A stretch of DNA of 64,000 bases from Plantago major (lineage: Eukaryota; Streptophyta; Magnoliopsida; Lamiales; Plantaginaceae). Shown here one piece after another: positions 1 to 12,010 of this stretch (its first letter is position 1; each line of letters opens with the position of its first letter). Where the stretch lies: the NCBI GenBank assembly GCA_026545765.1, contig JAIFAC010000258.1, positions 1 to 64,000 of the forward strand, given 5' to 3'. A program made the translations under genes and the position numbers. The notes under the pieces were generated by a model. The model searched no databases. It saw only the letters and a program-made list of their open reading frames with translations, and was not told the origin of the DNA.

Positions 1-2230
1 ATTGTTATCGTTGTTTTATATAGTTTGGGTCCCATGACATAAAAGTTTTTGATCTTAACTGCTTTATATCCAATCGACTACTCTGGAAATAATCTGACAA
101 TCGTAATACGAACCGTATGAATTTATAGTATTTGTTTAATGGACCCTTAACTTTCGTGATCGCCTTTGTGAAACCGCCAAATGCTCGTTAAATTAATTCA
201 AGTATTAAAATAGTATTAAACCATATTTGATACATAGACTCACGTCCACCGCCATTCTACACTCTTCCTCACCGCCTCACCAACTTGATCTTTATCCCCT
301 AATTACTTAGAAACAGAGTCTGGGTTTTCATTAAAAAAAACCATCATCACGTCTGCACACAGATTACACCTAATTCACACACACACACACACTTCCGAAT
401 ACTTGACAGAGAGAAAACATTTAAGGGGAAACAAGAAAATGAAAGGATTGTGTGGGAGAAGGTAGGAAATAGAAGAGGAAAATAATAGAGTAGTAGTAGC
501 AGATTTCGGAAATCTCAAGGGTGAATTAAGGTGTAAAGATAGTACGGTAAACGCTAGTAATACTTTTGGACGGTGAACAAGAAGTGTATTTAGTAACTCG
601 TTATTTAGTATCTTTGTAAGTACTTTGTGAACTCATTGTTTGGACAAATATGTGTGACTTGATATTATTGCTATGATGCTAGCGTACGGGCTATGTAGAT
701 GTGAATTATATGATTCAAGTTGTTGATATGAAATTTAAAAGTATACTATATTGTGCTATATATGTGAAATGTTCCATTTTGGTATAATGAAAAGCTAATA
801 GTGTTTGATTCATGAAATGACTGATTGCTCCCATGTACGGATGGAATATGTGCTCTTGTTCAAAATATAATTATTCGATAAAGTGTTAGCTTAATATATG
901 TATGTATATGATTATGTTAATTGCATTCATAAGAGATAAGAGGATTCTCACATACGATTACCACTTGGTTATGTGGAAATTCTCCAGTATTTACTGGATA
1001 CAAGTGAAAATTCTTCAGTATTGACTGGATACATAGTACCGTACGGCCACCCTGAGTTCACTAAACTCCATATGTGTTATATGATGAAATGGATGGTAAC
1101 GCAATGGCCATCATCATGATCACGAATTACTCCTGGTCGTAACAGAGGCATAACAGACAAAGAAAATGACTAAGCACGGCATTATTATATAAATGTGAAT
1201 GATGTCAAGTGTTTATAGTGATCCGCTGGAATTAGAAGTGGACTTATGTGATTTTGAAACTGGAAAGAAATGGGAAGTCATATGATGATTGTAAATCGAT
1301 GTGAATATATGTGACTGAAAATGATGTGCTTACCTGGTGTTAAATAAATTGTCACTGTCCGTTATTATTTTATCGTTATTAAATGACCACATCGAGTATA
1401 CTTATTGAGATCCAAACTCATTCAAAATGCGATGATGTTTTTATAGATATTGAGGCAATGAAGGTCAGAGTGAAAAGGAGTTAAGATATGCATCAAGGTC
1501 GGCTTACCGTTTCCAATCCTTCTCCTGCTCGCCATCGCATATCATTCATGAAAATACTTTTGTTCTGTAAAAGTTAATTTACTACATGTGAAAATGTATT
1601 TTTCTGGCATGCATATGTAAATGTGATCAAAGTACTTCTGTTTAAAGCTTCTGCACATCTTAAATATATTTTACCTTGTAATTATCTGAAGGTGAGGAGT
1701 CACAATTTGCTTGTTCTTCTTCCCATAATCGAAGTGTTATTTTTTTAAAAGCAAATTAAAGTCCAATAAAACTTAAAAGTGAGGTACAAAACGAATTGAG
1801 CCATACCTCAATGTTCAAATCACTAATCTATCAAAGCAAAACGACCAGAGTAGACTTTTAGACAAGCTAACTTCACATGAGAAGTAAACAACTCTAGTCT
1901 AGGACTATGGCTACCAATAAAATAACTATTCACTCCTATATTATAATATGTTTTAGGTTTTTCACAAATTAAAACAACTCTCTTCATCAATAGTTTTGAT
2001 AAAAGATTGAACCCAAAAATATTGATGTTCCAATAAATAAATTCAGATATACTTACTTTTATAGAGTCCAACACAAAATAAATGAATAACAATAAAATAA
2101 ATGGTTTAAATGCATATAAAATGGTGAAAACACAAAATCACATTGTATAATTTCCCAAAACAACTACATGAACTGAATGAAAACCAACCTAACAGGATCA
2201 CTTCAGATTTACTGTGCAATTCCCTATTCA
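1..2230. other. AT-rich non-coding stretch
   Basis: I see no supportable gene here; open frames are short and lack recognisable motifs. Small structures are a CA dinucleotide run at about 376-392 and two imperfect direct copies of a ~25-bp motif containing CAGTATTTACTGGATA / CAGTATTGACTGGATA at about 974-1031. The texture between 560 and 1,560 resembles degenerate LTR sequence, but I could not find a partner copy or ends, so no element is called. Confidence 0.5.
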
Positions 2231-2290
2231 ACATACTGTTTGATCCAATAACTATTAGACAAGTGGCAATAGCTCATTTCAACAGCATAA

Positions 2291-2398
2291 TAAGCTCCAA
2301 AAGCCCAAATCTCTTCAACTTTTTCAACTTAACCCATTCAATTATTAACTATTATTAGAATTAAATAAGAATAAAAACATAAAAAATAAAAAGAGAAT
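2291..2398 (+). repeat. Left arm of a long inverted repeat (MULE-like TIR)
   Basis: This ~108-bp segment is repeated in reverse complement at 4,520-4,624 with only a few mismatches and small indels. Both arms share the core TAAGCTCCAAAAGCCCAAAT and end inside in an A-rich stretch. Weaker similarity continues outward to about 2,260 and 4,660. Arms over 100 bp around a 2.1-kb interior are typical of Mutator-like elements. I did not find a convincing 9-bp target duplication, so the outer ends are uncertain. Confidence 0.6.
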
Positions 2399-4275
2399 GT
2401 TCTCCTTCCACTATTGTCTTCTCCAAGTTGCCTTTTACTACCACGTGATCATCTTCCAATTATTCCTTCACCTATTCCGATCATACACATCTCAATCGAT
2501 CACCACGGAATCTTGTCCCTAAGCCTCGCCTATTCGTTAAGCTCAAAATGCGCGCTTAAATATGCGTGTCTCCGATCGAACCGTGGTTACTTCAGATCGT
2601 GTTTTATGCTCCTTTTGTCAAAATCACTTCAATTCGTCAAGGTAATTCTAGTATTATTATACAATTTCAGATGCATAAATAATTAGAATCGATTTGATTT
2701 CGTTCATTTAATTCTACTTCCATGAAATGTTCATAAGAGATGCATAATATCAATCAATCAAATGAATACCGTGTCGTGCTTAATTTTAATTAGTTTCAGA
2801 TTTTTGAATTTCAATTCGCAGAAGATGATGAGAATGTGATCACTATCGAGTCTCACGCAATTACAAAAAAGTCATTTTGAATTGGTGAGAGCTTAGTGTC
2901 AGTATGCATTTGTTTATGAAAGACGAAAAATGTGGTTGAAGTTACTCTTGATGGTCTAAGCCTAAAAGTTAACTTCGATACATCCAATTCTATGTTTTCC
3001 TAGTTGATGTGCTTGTATATTTTGATTGTTCGATTTTGTGGAACTCAGATTTGTGGCCTTGTACCTTCTTTGGTGTTAATATGTTATGAATTATGAAATA
3101 TGATGCTCTCATATAAATATGATGTTGGTCACTCCTAGCAATTTTGTGTTTTCATATTACAAGTCGTAACTTAATCTCCCAAATTAGAGTGTATTACTTG
3201 GATTTTATGTATACAAGAGTTGAGATGAGTTCTTAAATGGTTCTTAATTTTATCCATGGAGGTTGTGACAAGAAAAGGAAAGGCAAGTAATCGATCCATC
3301 ACCAAGGCAACAATGTTGATTTTCATGGCTCATTTCATTTGGAAATTTACATGTCATAATTTCAAGATAAAATTCTAATAGTCGCTATAAGAAAGCAAAA
3401 GCATCGCTATAAGAAGCAAAAGCACTGTTAAGTAGAAAAATCGCAATCAATTGAACTCAGATCTCAAGATAAAATGAATCATTTATGAAATAATAAGAAA
3501 TGTCTCAAAGAAAAAATGATGCAACTCATAAAAATATGTCATGCACTTCCGTTGTCTTCCTCGAGTTTTGTTGTTCGATATTAGTTGACTCTTCCATTAG
3601 ACATTTTCCAAACTCCTTTCCCGCAAAGATTTGTGCCTATAAATTAAAAGAACAATTCCATTAGACAAATTTTCCACTTGAGTAAAATTACTCAAGTTAT
3701 AATAGTGATCAAATGTACAATAACATACATGTAGCAACATTGTCATGTTTGTATTGCTATGGCCAATTTTTCCACTTTGAGGATGGTAATTGAGTCGATT
3801 CACCTTCATAAAAAAAAGTAATAAGATTGACAATTAACATGTCGTGCATGGCACAACACGCGTGATTATAAATTACTTATATACCTCCACCGAGATCGAG
3901 GCAAATGTGAAGGACCTTCGATTAGAGAAATAAGTGGTGCCCCAAGGAATATGCGTGAGCTCCAATAAGGATGGACATTATTCTATTTCATCCAAAACAC
4001 AAGTTAAATATTTTTTAAAGAAAACATGTTGATCGTAATTATGTAATAAAACTCTATGTAACCTCGTGATACTTGTGAGAAAGAAAGCATGGGTGGATTC
4101 AATGATGTTCAAGAGCAATGGGTCCCAGTTAAGTTGTAATTACCAACATTCTCATTCCCATAGATACATAATCATAATTGTAAGAGATGTTACACCGTGA
4201 CACGACAACAAACAACATACAAATTATTAAGTCCACAAAAATCGTGAAATAAAAATACTCAAAACCATAGGCAAC

Positions 4276-4485
4276 TTACTTGTGTATCCTTTTCAAGAGG
4301 TTTAGAAATCGATGCTTTGTCCCAAGAAGAGTTCTGTTATTTCTTGGCTTTTCTTTACAGCCTTATTCAAGTGCACTCTTTAAACGCTTTCCAGATCTTA
4401 CCTTGGGAGTCTTCTTCATTTTATATACCTCGATTATTGTTCCAATCAGAGAACCTTCTTGAGCTATAGACGTTGAATTGTTCAT
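4276..4485 (-). pseudogene. FAR1/MULE transposase C-terminal remnant
   Basis: Read on the minus strand from the ATG at 4,485, this encodes a basic segment containing KVRSGKRLKSALE, then an in-frame stop, then KEKPRNNRT in the same frame. That order resembles the C-terminal tail of plant FAR1-like or Mutator-like transposases, where a KVR..GKRLKSALE-type basic motif precedes a CCHC zinc knuckle. The zinc knuckle itself is not recognisable. The fragment points away from the right inverted-repeat arm only ~35 bp away, so the rest of the gene cannot lie inside the element. It may be a rearranged or captured piece. The assignment rests on motif resemblance recalled from the family, not on an alignment. 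Confidence 0.4.
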
Positions 4486-4519
4486 ACCACCTCCAAATTT
4501 CAACGAATTCGATTCTCTA

Positions 4520-4624
4520 ATTCTCTTTTTATTTTTATGTTTCTATTCTTATTTTATTCTAATAATAGTTAATAATTGAATGGGTTGTTGGAAAAGTTGA
4601 AGAGATTTGGGCTTTTGGAGCTTA
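4520..4624 (-). repeat. Right arm of a long inverted repeat (MULE-like TIR)
   Basis: This is the reverse-complement partner of 2,291-2,398. Together they enclose about 2.1 kb of mostly non-coding AT-rich DNA plus a short stretch at 2,414-2,690 that looks like a 5'-UTR exon, ending in a possible splice donor (AAG/GTAATT near 2,640). Confidence 0.6.
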
Positions 4625-6009
4625 CGTTGAAACGAAATATCGCCATCATTCTGCTTGCTATTTGATTAAATAAAGATTGAATAAAAGAATTGCACAAGAA
4701 ATGTGAAGTGAGAGACAAGCCAACTTTTAACTATACCTGCTGAAATGACCAAAACTTACTAATATGAAGGAGCAAGTCATCAAACAAACACCAGTCCCCC
4801 GAGAGAATTAACCACCTCAGGACAGACACAACCCCCTACCTGAAACAACCAAAACCAACAAAAATCCATGTACTTAAAAAAATACTGGTCTACACCCTAG
4901 ATTAGAAATTAAAAAAAATCTAACATGTATGTTCAACTGACCGGGTAACTTGGACAACCTCCGAAGTAGAGAGGAACAGAGCCTCTTACAAGCAATATCA
5001 GCATTAACCTGCTCATTTCTAAAGATAAGTCCATTTCGTAGATACCAAATCATATCAATCTTGGCACAAACACACCAGCATTAAGAGAGTAAACCATTGA
5101 GTATTATTGCTTTCGTCCGATTTGATTCGGTTCCATAACATGAATATAAACCAATTTTTTCCTAATTCTTCTAAACATTGAGTAAGATAAAATGAAATTG
5201 GAATACAATTATGGCCAAATTGATATTCCCTTCGTCTTAATCAACCTATATTCTTTTATGACGCATCACTTAATCTAAATTCAGCATAAAATAAAGAAAA
5301 CGACACTCACTAACTCAATTATCTCTCTTACTTTTTACATTATTTATCATTATATATATTATTTCTCATACTTTTTTATTATTTATCATTCCTATCCCAA
5401 CAACAAACAATAAGAATTAACTTTCTAAACAACCGAAAATAAAAGTGCCATAGATTCACATTACCAAGAAGGGAGTCCTATAATCTACCTGAGTTTGACC
5501 AGGCCTAAAATAAAAGAGGAGACCAAGCAAATAGCCAAATACGTAGCTTACCTGACCCGTGACCGTGTTTATTAATCGTAAACGGCGTTAGGTATCTCAA
5601 CGGAGAATTGTCGTGTAATAATTCGTTGCTCTTTGTGTTCTTGTTTTTATTTATTTGAAAGTAATAATTAATTCGTTGCTTTAATTATTGTGGGACCAGA
5701 AATGCTAACCCATCCTTTTAACGTAGGAAACATCCTGTGGGCTGTAGTATTTCATTGTAGCGTCATCTAGCCCCTCGATTTTGCCACGTGGAATTGATGA
5801 TGAAACTTAAATTATTGACCAGAGCGTTCATATCAACCGCAAGCTTCAGCGTCAAGCTAGGCTTCTTGAGGTTGAGGACATTGATACGTAAATTTAATTA
5901 ATTTAATTAAGTATTTTAAATAAGGTATAAGTGATGAATGTTAATTAAATTTTAATTGAATTGTGAAAATTTTACCCCTTCGTTTATAACTTTATACATT
6001 AATTTTATA

Positions 6010-6210
6010 GCTTTACGAAAAGTTAAAGAATGACATAATATAAAAATCATAAAAAGTTGTACTTTTAATTAAAATCGCTAATTTGCAGTGAAAGCAGATT
6101 ATTATTTGTCATGTATTTCCTTTTAAGAATGTACGTTTAAGCGACTCGAAAAACGATAAACGAACGAAGTACGTAGATTTTATGAGTTTTTTATAGAGTT
6201 AGACTTTATA
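6010..6210. repeat. Dispersed MITE-family copy 1
   Basis: Shares the order AAAGAATGA.ATAATATAAAAAT ... TTATTATTTGTCATGT ... CGACT.AAAACGATAA with 6,825-7,010, and more distantly with 43,650-43,880. The last of these carries Stowaway-like terminal sequence, so all three are probably members of one Tc1/mariner-type MITE family. The ends of this copy are degraded. Confidence 0.45.
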
Positions 6211-6824
6211 AGTTTTTTAGGATTATTATATAGGTATGTAAAAGGAAAATGATTATGTGTAAAATGTTTTATTTTTAACGTTATTCGATTGATTAAAGTT
6301 GTTATAATAAATTAAAAGTTAAAAGTGAGAGAAAAGAGTAAGTAGAGAAATAAAATTTAATTGAAGAAGGCTCGTTCTATTCGTCAAGACTCAACAAACC
6401 GAATAAAACTAAACCGATCTCGAATCGAATCAATTGTAGATAAAAATAATTAGAATCGAATCGAATCAAATTAATTAATTTATATACGTAGAACAAAGCC
6501 TAAATAGTAGATTGATTAAAATAGACATTGTTTCGCCTTTAAATTGACAAATCAAACACGATCACATTGCCAACTCAATTAAACGGAACCTTAATTATAT
6601 CCCAAACAATCTATAGGACCGTGTGCTAATAAATAATGGAGTATAAATTTATTAAATTATAGTCACTCCAATAGTATCTATACCATAGTATCCCACGGTC
6701 GAAACTAGAGGTCACCAGGCCCAATAAAGCCATGAACATTTATTTTGGATCCCACTTAACTGCCCACTATAACATACATTTAACAAATGGATACTCGCCC
6801 GCATATTGCAGTTAATTTACGCTT

Positions 6825-7010
6825 TATTCAAAAGCTAAAGAATGATAATATAAAAATGTAAAAAGTGTATTTTTAGTGGTAAAAGATGTAATTTGAGCAG
6901 AAAGTTTAAATTGCTTATTATTTGTCATGTGATAGCTTTTTTTTGATAACGTATGAAGCTTACGCGACTAAAACGATAATCAGAAGCTTCAAGATTTTAT
7001 GAGTAGTAAT
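6825..7010. repeat. Dispersed MITE-family copy 2
   Basis: Second copy of the repeat at 6,010-6,210, in the same orientation, about 0.8 kb downstream. It keeps the block TTGCTTATTATTTGTCATGT and the following poly-T stretch and CGACTAAAACGATAA. Confidence 0.45.
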
Positions 7011-7639
7011 TTAATTTCAATTTGGTTGTAAAAGATTATGTTTAACTCTAAAATTTATGAGAATATAAAGGAATACCTCCAATTAAAATTATGTGGAAGT
7101 GAATTAGCCAATATAATCGGAAACTTCGACTGGCCTTATTCCTGCCCCACCATCTCACCGTAGAATATATCGGTGCTTTTAATGAAGCTTCACTTAATAA
7201 ATCGAAACGAAGTTCTAAAACGCAATTTTATTAATCGCAATTTCTAAACTCTTATAATATAAGAATATTTTTAATTTTTTAAAATTTTACGACGCCATTT
7301 ATCGCTGTCACCAATACAAATAGAATCTCGTCACTGATTCCGTTTACCGACCACGCATCATCGCCGTAACCAGTGCACAGTGCAGGTGGAGTGTGACAAG
7401 ACAATATTATCATTTGCAACTGGTGCATTCTGAATCCAAAGATTTTATTGTTTGACCATGTCATTGTTCCTATCCAAATTGGCAGCTAGCATATCAATGT
7501 TAGTTACGTAAGTGGTCAAATATTAGGCCGACCCGAGATGAGTTCCTAACTTCCTGGTGTATATAAAAGGAAGAAAGAATTCATTGGTAGTATTGATCGA
7601 ATTATTTACAAAATGAAGATATACCTTAAAATGTACGAA

Positions 7640-7860
7640 AGAAGATTTCTGAGATACGGTCTCTAAAATTTATTTAGAGACGGATCTATATTGTTAAAAA
7701 AATCATTGATGTTATTAATCAAAACACCTATGTTCTTAACATTAGTGTTTTTAATATTACAATAAAATTATTTTAACAACATGTACGCTTGATTAAGAAT
7801 ACTACTTTTATCGATAACATAAGTCGATCTCAGATAAATTATCTGTAGCATCGATATCAT
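7640..7860. repeat. Repeat related to 55.77 and 56.01 kb
   Basis: The block ATTTATTTAGAGACGGATCTATATTGTTA...TTGATGTTATTAATCAAAACA recurs, diverged, at about 55,775-55,985 and 56,013-56,120, with GATGTTATTAAT(C/T)A as the best-kept core. A shorter relative is visible near 50,400. It looks like an old dispersed MITE family, but I cannot define its ends. Confidence 0.4.
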
Positions 7861-7901
7861 GGTGCTTGTGAAAACACAATCCACTAATCGATAATTAAAG
7901 G

Positions 7902-8100
7902 TACTCCCTCTGTTCCGCAACAAATGTCACATATTCCATTTATATCTGTCCCACTACAAATGTCACATTTCCATGTTTTACAACATTTACAACACATTTA
8001 TAACCCAATGTGCATTTGTCCCCCCAACATTTACACTGTACATTAAACTCCGTGCCTAGAACTAAACATGACATTTGTTTTTTTAAAGAAATAATATAAC
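7902..8100. repeat. Truncated Stowaway-like MITE end
   Basis: Begins with TACTCCCTCTGTTCCGCAAC, a near match to the TA + CTCCCTCCGTCC terminal sequence of plant Stowaway MITEs, followed by repeated AAATGTCACAT-type interior motifs. No matching right end (GGACGGAGGGAGTA) is present before 8,150, so it is truncated. Confidence 0.5.
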
Positions 8101-8152
8101 CCAATTAAGGGCGATTGGAGAAACCACGATTTTTTCTCAATTTTCCAGTACT

Positions 8153-8530
8153 GTGGGTAGAGATCCTCTTTTTTCACAAAGAAAGCCACTTTCACACAGT
8201 TGGCGCGTGGTCCACGTGAAACAAACCCAATTCACTTCTCCTTTTCCTCTCCATCTCTTTTCCCTTTTTTATCTGCCGCCTCTTTCCTACTCCTCTCCAG
8301 TCTCCACCGCTTACCTCGATCATCTTCGCCACCGGAATATAATTGTTCGTACCTTGGTAGCCGTTGATTTTCAAAGTTTCGATCAGATCTTTGACTTTCA
8401 CAGAGGGTAGAGGAAGATGCTCCTAATTCTCAGAGTACGATCGAACTCTTCGTTTCTTGATCTGGATTTTTATATAAGTTTATGAATATTTCTTTATCTT
8501 TCATCTCTAATCAGATGCCATGAAGATCGG
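8153..8530 (+). other. Possible 5' UTR/first exon remnant of an unknown gene
   Basis: A pyrimidine-rich stretch, CACGTG-like sequence near 8,213 and a change to higher GC resemble the leader of a plant gene. An open frame of about 85 codons (8,153-8,410) crosses it but starts without ATG context and shows no motif. No downstream exons were found; repeats take over from 8.9 kb. I do not recognise a product. It may equally be random. Confidence 0.18.
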
Positions 8531-8955
8531 TTGTAAAATACGAATTAAACCCTGCGTTAACGCAATGGAATTCAAAATTTTATCAGATATTAATCTCGAT
8601 CCAACGACTATATAACGAAACAAAGAAAATAATATTTACTGTCAGACTATTTTCCGCAAGAACTTTAAAATCTTAAAGTTCTTCCGAATTTGCCAAGATT
8701 TCAATCTGTCACATGATTTGACGTCAATCCAAAGACATCACGATCGACTTCCTCTACCTCGATCCACGTTAATTCTACCAAGAACGCCAGGACGTTTCGT
8801 CAAACTGACTAAACTATTTAAATAGCCGCATGGTAATAAAATCATGAAGAAAGATGTCAAGATGGGCAAGCAAGAGAAGAAGAAAACGTGTGTTGCGTTC
8901 AATGATCTCGCAAATCATATCTGTACTAATATAACCGGAATACAATCTATGATAA
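8530..8955. other. Non-coding stretch
   Basis: No gene or structured element is recognised between the leader-like sequence and the SINE-like head. Confidence 0.5.
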
Positions 8956-9060
8956 TGAGGATTACTAGCCTAGTTGGTCGAGCTTGAATCCATCAAGATC
9001 AAGTCATGGGTTCGAAACCCACCAAGTCCAACTTATTTTTCTTTATCTTTTTTGGGCTTT
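8956..9060 (+). repeat. tRNA-like head (SINE candidate)
   Basis: Contains a pol III A box (TAGCCTAGTTGG, 8,966-8,977) and a B box (GGTTCGAAACC, 9,009-9,019) about 31 bp apart. The B box lies in a T-arm-like hairpin TGGG-TTCGAAA-CCCA. I could not fold a full cloverleaf with a paired acceptor stem, so a functional tRNA gene is unlikely. A tRNA-derived SINE head is the better reading. Immediately downstream a T-rich stretch is followed by the LTR-like repeat. Confidence 0.5.
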
Positions 9061-10150
9061 TATATTTGGACTTCATTTCAATTTGGTCCAAATAAACTTT
9101 CTTGCTTTAATTAATTAAATCCAATTTAATCTAATTAATCTTTCTTCAAATATAAATTAAATCCAATTTAATTAGTTTACTTTCTAAAAGTATAACAATT
9201 AATTAAGTCCGATAAATCCAATTTAACTTATTAATTATTTCTATCAAATAGATCAATTTCAATAACATCAAATTAAATATTTATTAATCCAATTAATATT
9301 TAATTCACTTTAATACTCATAGAATAATCACCACAAGTGTAACCCATAGGCCTTATGATAGTAAGAACTAATCTAATTAAGGTTTGGTGAAACTCCCAGA
9401 CAATTTACCAAACATTCTTAATACATAAGGAACGCTTACAGGATTGCAAACCACCGTAATGTAGAGCTTATGATGATACGATCCTTTCATTCATGAACAC
9501 TGATTAAGTCTAGAACTTGATTTAGGTCCGCTCCAATAACTTAATCTATTTATCTCATTCTATTAATTGATCCATAATATTTGAACACAATTCCAAATAT
9601 ATCTCATGTTGCCAACGACTTTGATCAAACTAGTAATGAGAAGTTAAGTGTTCTCTCCAAGTCTATTTTGAGGAATGAATCCCATCTCGTTCAACTACCA
9701 ACATGTGTTTCGTGGATACGCCCAACACACGCAGATCTACCCCTACAAGGAGTGCAAGCATTGGTCATGGTCAAAGCACACCACCGCACACATGTAGTAA
9801 CGATTGACCTCAAGTCAAAGGACTATTACATCACCCTACAAAACGTTACTCAGAGACACGTAAATAGAGTACATCAAACGGTTTCTACCGGTATACCAAC
9901 ACTCTCTAAAGTGTACATGTGTCCATCACGGATTACCAAGTAATTCCTAGTCGTGAGAACTACTATACCCTCAAAGGATATGATGCGCACTACATGCAAT
10001 CTCCAATGCATCATCGATATCCCATTCTCGATGATCATTGATTGGCTATTTTAGAGCTATGTTATGTCACCCAAGATCTCACATTCTTAGTGATAACATA
10101 AAGCCTATGGGAACACATATGTAAACAATTACGTATAAACATATAATAAT
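9060..10150 (-). repeat. Old copia-type LTR copy, related to 52.2-53.9 kb
   Basis: This stretch follows the same order of blocks as 52,640-53,760: repeated ATCCAATTTAA-type AT-rich sequence, a segment around GGCCTTATG, ATACATAAGGA, TGTAGAGCT.ATGATGATACG, CCTCAAG.CAAAGGACTATTACATC and CCATTCTCGATGATCATTGATTGG. The better preserved relative at 52-54 kb ends in a sequence resembling plant copia LTRs read from the minus strand. An open frame at 9,581-9,943 is just repeat sequence. Neither end of this copy is preserved. Confidence 0.5.
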
Positions 10151-10189
10151 ATTTACATACCGTAGACGCCGTAAATCTACAATCAAAAT

Positions 10190-11030
10190 TAGGTTAGAGA
10201 TCGGGGCACCGACAACCTCAAAGGCAACAATAGCAACAGAGACGTGAGATTCCTAGTGACACGGTGGTGCCAATCAAGGGACTCGACGCCAAGTTAGATC
10301 GATAGAAGGAGTAATCAAATGAAAGAGATAGAGAGGGAGAGATGGTGGCAAGCCGACTTATCCCGGTCGAAGTCGAGTTCACCACGCAGGATTTAACACC
10401 GCAAGCTGTAATGACCTTACGGAAGGAGCTAGGCGCTTGTCGACAGAGATGGATGATGGCGGATGGTCAAGGTTAATGATGGATGGTGATGAGCGATGGT
10501 GGATGATGATAGGTGATTACCGAGGTCGATCGAGAGCTTGAGAGAGATGGAGGCGTGAGAGATTGATTGCTGTGGTTTGTTGCCGTAATGTCATGATCTC
10601 TACATCTCCTCATTTCTCTATATAACCCACCCATTGTTCGAGTCCGCCTGAATCTTGGAGGTCGTTGAACGGATTAGACCGTGTCTCAAGTAGTTAGGAG
10701 AGTGGTCGAAGTCGGTCGCCATCGATGCACTAAGTCACCAAGCCATCGAGTCGTTAGTCTGGTCAATCGTGCCGATGAGTTAGTCATGCAAGGTCGGCGA
10801 GCTAGGTGAGCTAGCTAGCTTGTCAACCACCGGAAGGTCGGGTGGCGTGTGAGCTAGTCGTGGCATGCGTCGATCATCGGATGGATGACTCAATGGTGGG
10901 CTTGCTAATCGGCCTTCGAGTCCAACTCACATATGAAGTCAAGGCGACTCATTAATGGATCGTGGGTCGGGTCAGAACCTTGATGGGCCGATCCGTTAGT
11001 CTAGTCGACAAGAGCGAATTTTGGCCAATA
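10190..11030 (-). repeat. Candidate Tat-like gypsy LTR remnant
   Basis: The right edge reads ...GGCCAATACA/GTTTGTCCCCCAC. This parallels the 3'-LTR/polypurine boundary of the gypsy element in this window (...GTATCAACA/TATGTCCCCCTAG at 25,638). It suggests a minus-strand LTR ending near 11,030 with the polypurine tract beside it, but the left end and a partner LTR were not found. GATGG/GGATGATG-rich simple sequence occurs at 10,450-10,515. Confidence 0.3.
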
Positions 11031-11452
11031 CAGTTTGTCCCCCACTCTTCGAGTCGAGTGTTTCGAGTCGGAGATTAGAAATTTTATGCCCAAAAGAGTG
11101 ATGCGCGCCAGGTCGTAGGCCAATGATATTTTGCTCCATCAAAGGTATCAGTTACCTCGTAAGTATATCGGGATAACAAATGATAAGCTCATTGATAGGG
11201 AGAGTGATCGATAGAGGTGTGGATGTCACCGTAGTGATCTAGTGGTTAGCGGCAAAGCAAGTCATCAATCTTACAATGCAGAAGCTCACTGACAGACACA
11301 CTTGGCTGGGAACAATCAACCTAGCGAGATGAATTTTTAGTGACTGACATTCTCAGGGCGAGCAATTTAATCTAGCAAGACGGGAACTTGCAGACTGAAA
11401 AATTGAAACTGGGCACTTCAATCTAACAAGATGAAAACTTGCAGACTGAAAG

Positions 11453-12010
11453 TTTTAGTTTGACAAGTCAACCGCAAGGTGGTAGCTTACAAGCACACAC
11501 CTTGGTTGGATGAGCTGGAGCTTGCGGGCTAGCAATTTTAGTTTGACAAGTCAACCGCAAGGTGGTAGCCTACAAGCACACACCTTGGTCGATGAGCTAT
11601 GGGCGTAAAATTTTAGTTTGACAAGTCAACCGCAAGGTGGTAGCTTACAAGCACACACCTTGGTTGGATGAGCTGGAGCTTGCGGGCTAGCAATTTTAGT
11701 TTGACAAGTCAATCGCAAGGTGGTAGCCTACAAGCACACACCTTGGTTGGATGAGCTGAGCTATGGCTAACAATTTTAGTTTGACAAGTCAACCGCAAGG
11801 TGGTAGCTTACAAGCACACACCTTGGCTGGATGAGCTGGAGCTTGCGGGCTAGCAATTTTAGTTTGACAAGCCAATCGCAAGGTGGTAGCCTACAAGCAC
11901 ACACCTTGGTTGGATGAGCTGGAGCTTGCGGGTTGAAAATTTTAGTTTGACAAGTCAACTTCAAGGTGGTAGCTTACACACACCTTTGGTTGGATGATAT
12001 GAAGCTTGCA
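11453..12010. repeat. Minisatellite, ~83-bp unit, about 7 copies
   Basis: Units begin with TTTTAGTTTGACAAGTCAAC at 11,453, 11,536, 11,611, 11,694, 11,774, 11,857 and 11,940, giving spacings of 83, 75, 83, 80, 83 and 83 bp. Each continues with CGCAAGGTGGTAGC.TACAAG and CACACCTTGG, then a GATGAGCTGGAGCTTGCGGG variant. The two short units lack a few bases in the last part. Related, more diverged motifs occur just before the array (from ~11,330). The array sits beside the Tat-like LTR candidate. Tat-lineage elements are known to carry variable tandem repeats between pol and the 3' LTR. Confidence 0.85.

Larger units (their letters stand above)
4690..8150. other. Intergenic DNA with MITE debris
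   Basis: I see no gene. The stretch holds fragments of several small repeat families. One is a Stowaway-like left end near 5,226 (CCTTCGTCTTAATCAA) running to about 5,400. Two copies of a ~190-bp repeat lie near 6,010 and 6,825. A separate repeat at 7,640-7,860 is related to sequences at 55.77 and 56.01 kb. A 'TACTCCCTCTGTTCCGCAAC' MITE end starts at 7,902. The remainder is simple AT-rich sequence. Confidence 0.5.

Noticed and set aside
8956..9030. A complete tRNA gene
   Set aside because: A and B boxes are present, but no paired acceptor stem or proper anticodon arm could be drawn; a SINE head fits better.
9581..9943. 120-codon open frame
   Set aside because: It lies entirely within the copia-type LTR repeat shared with 52-54 kb.
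11453..12010. CRISPR-like array
   Set aside because: Whole units are repeated with no unique spacers, and the genome is eukaryotic; it is a minisatellite.
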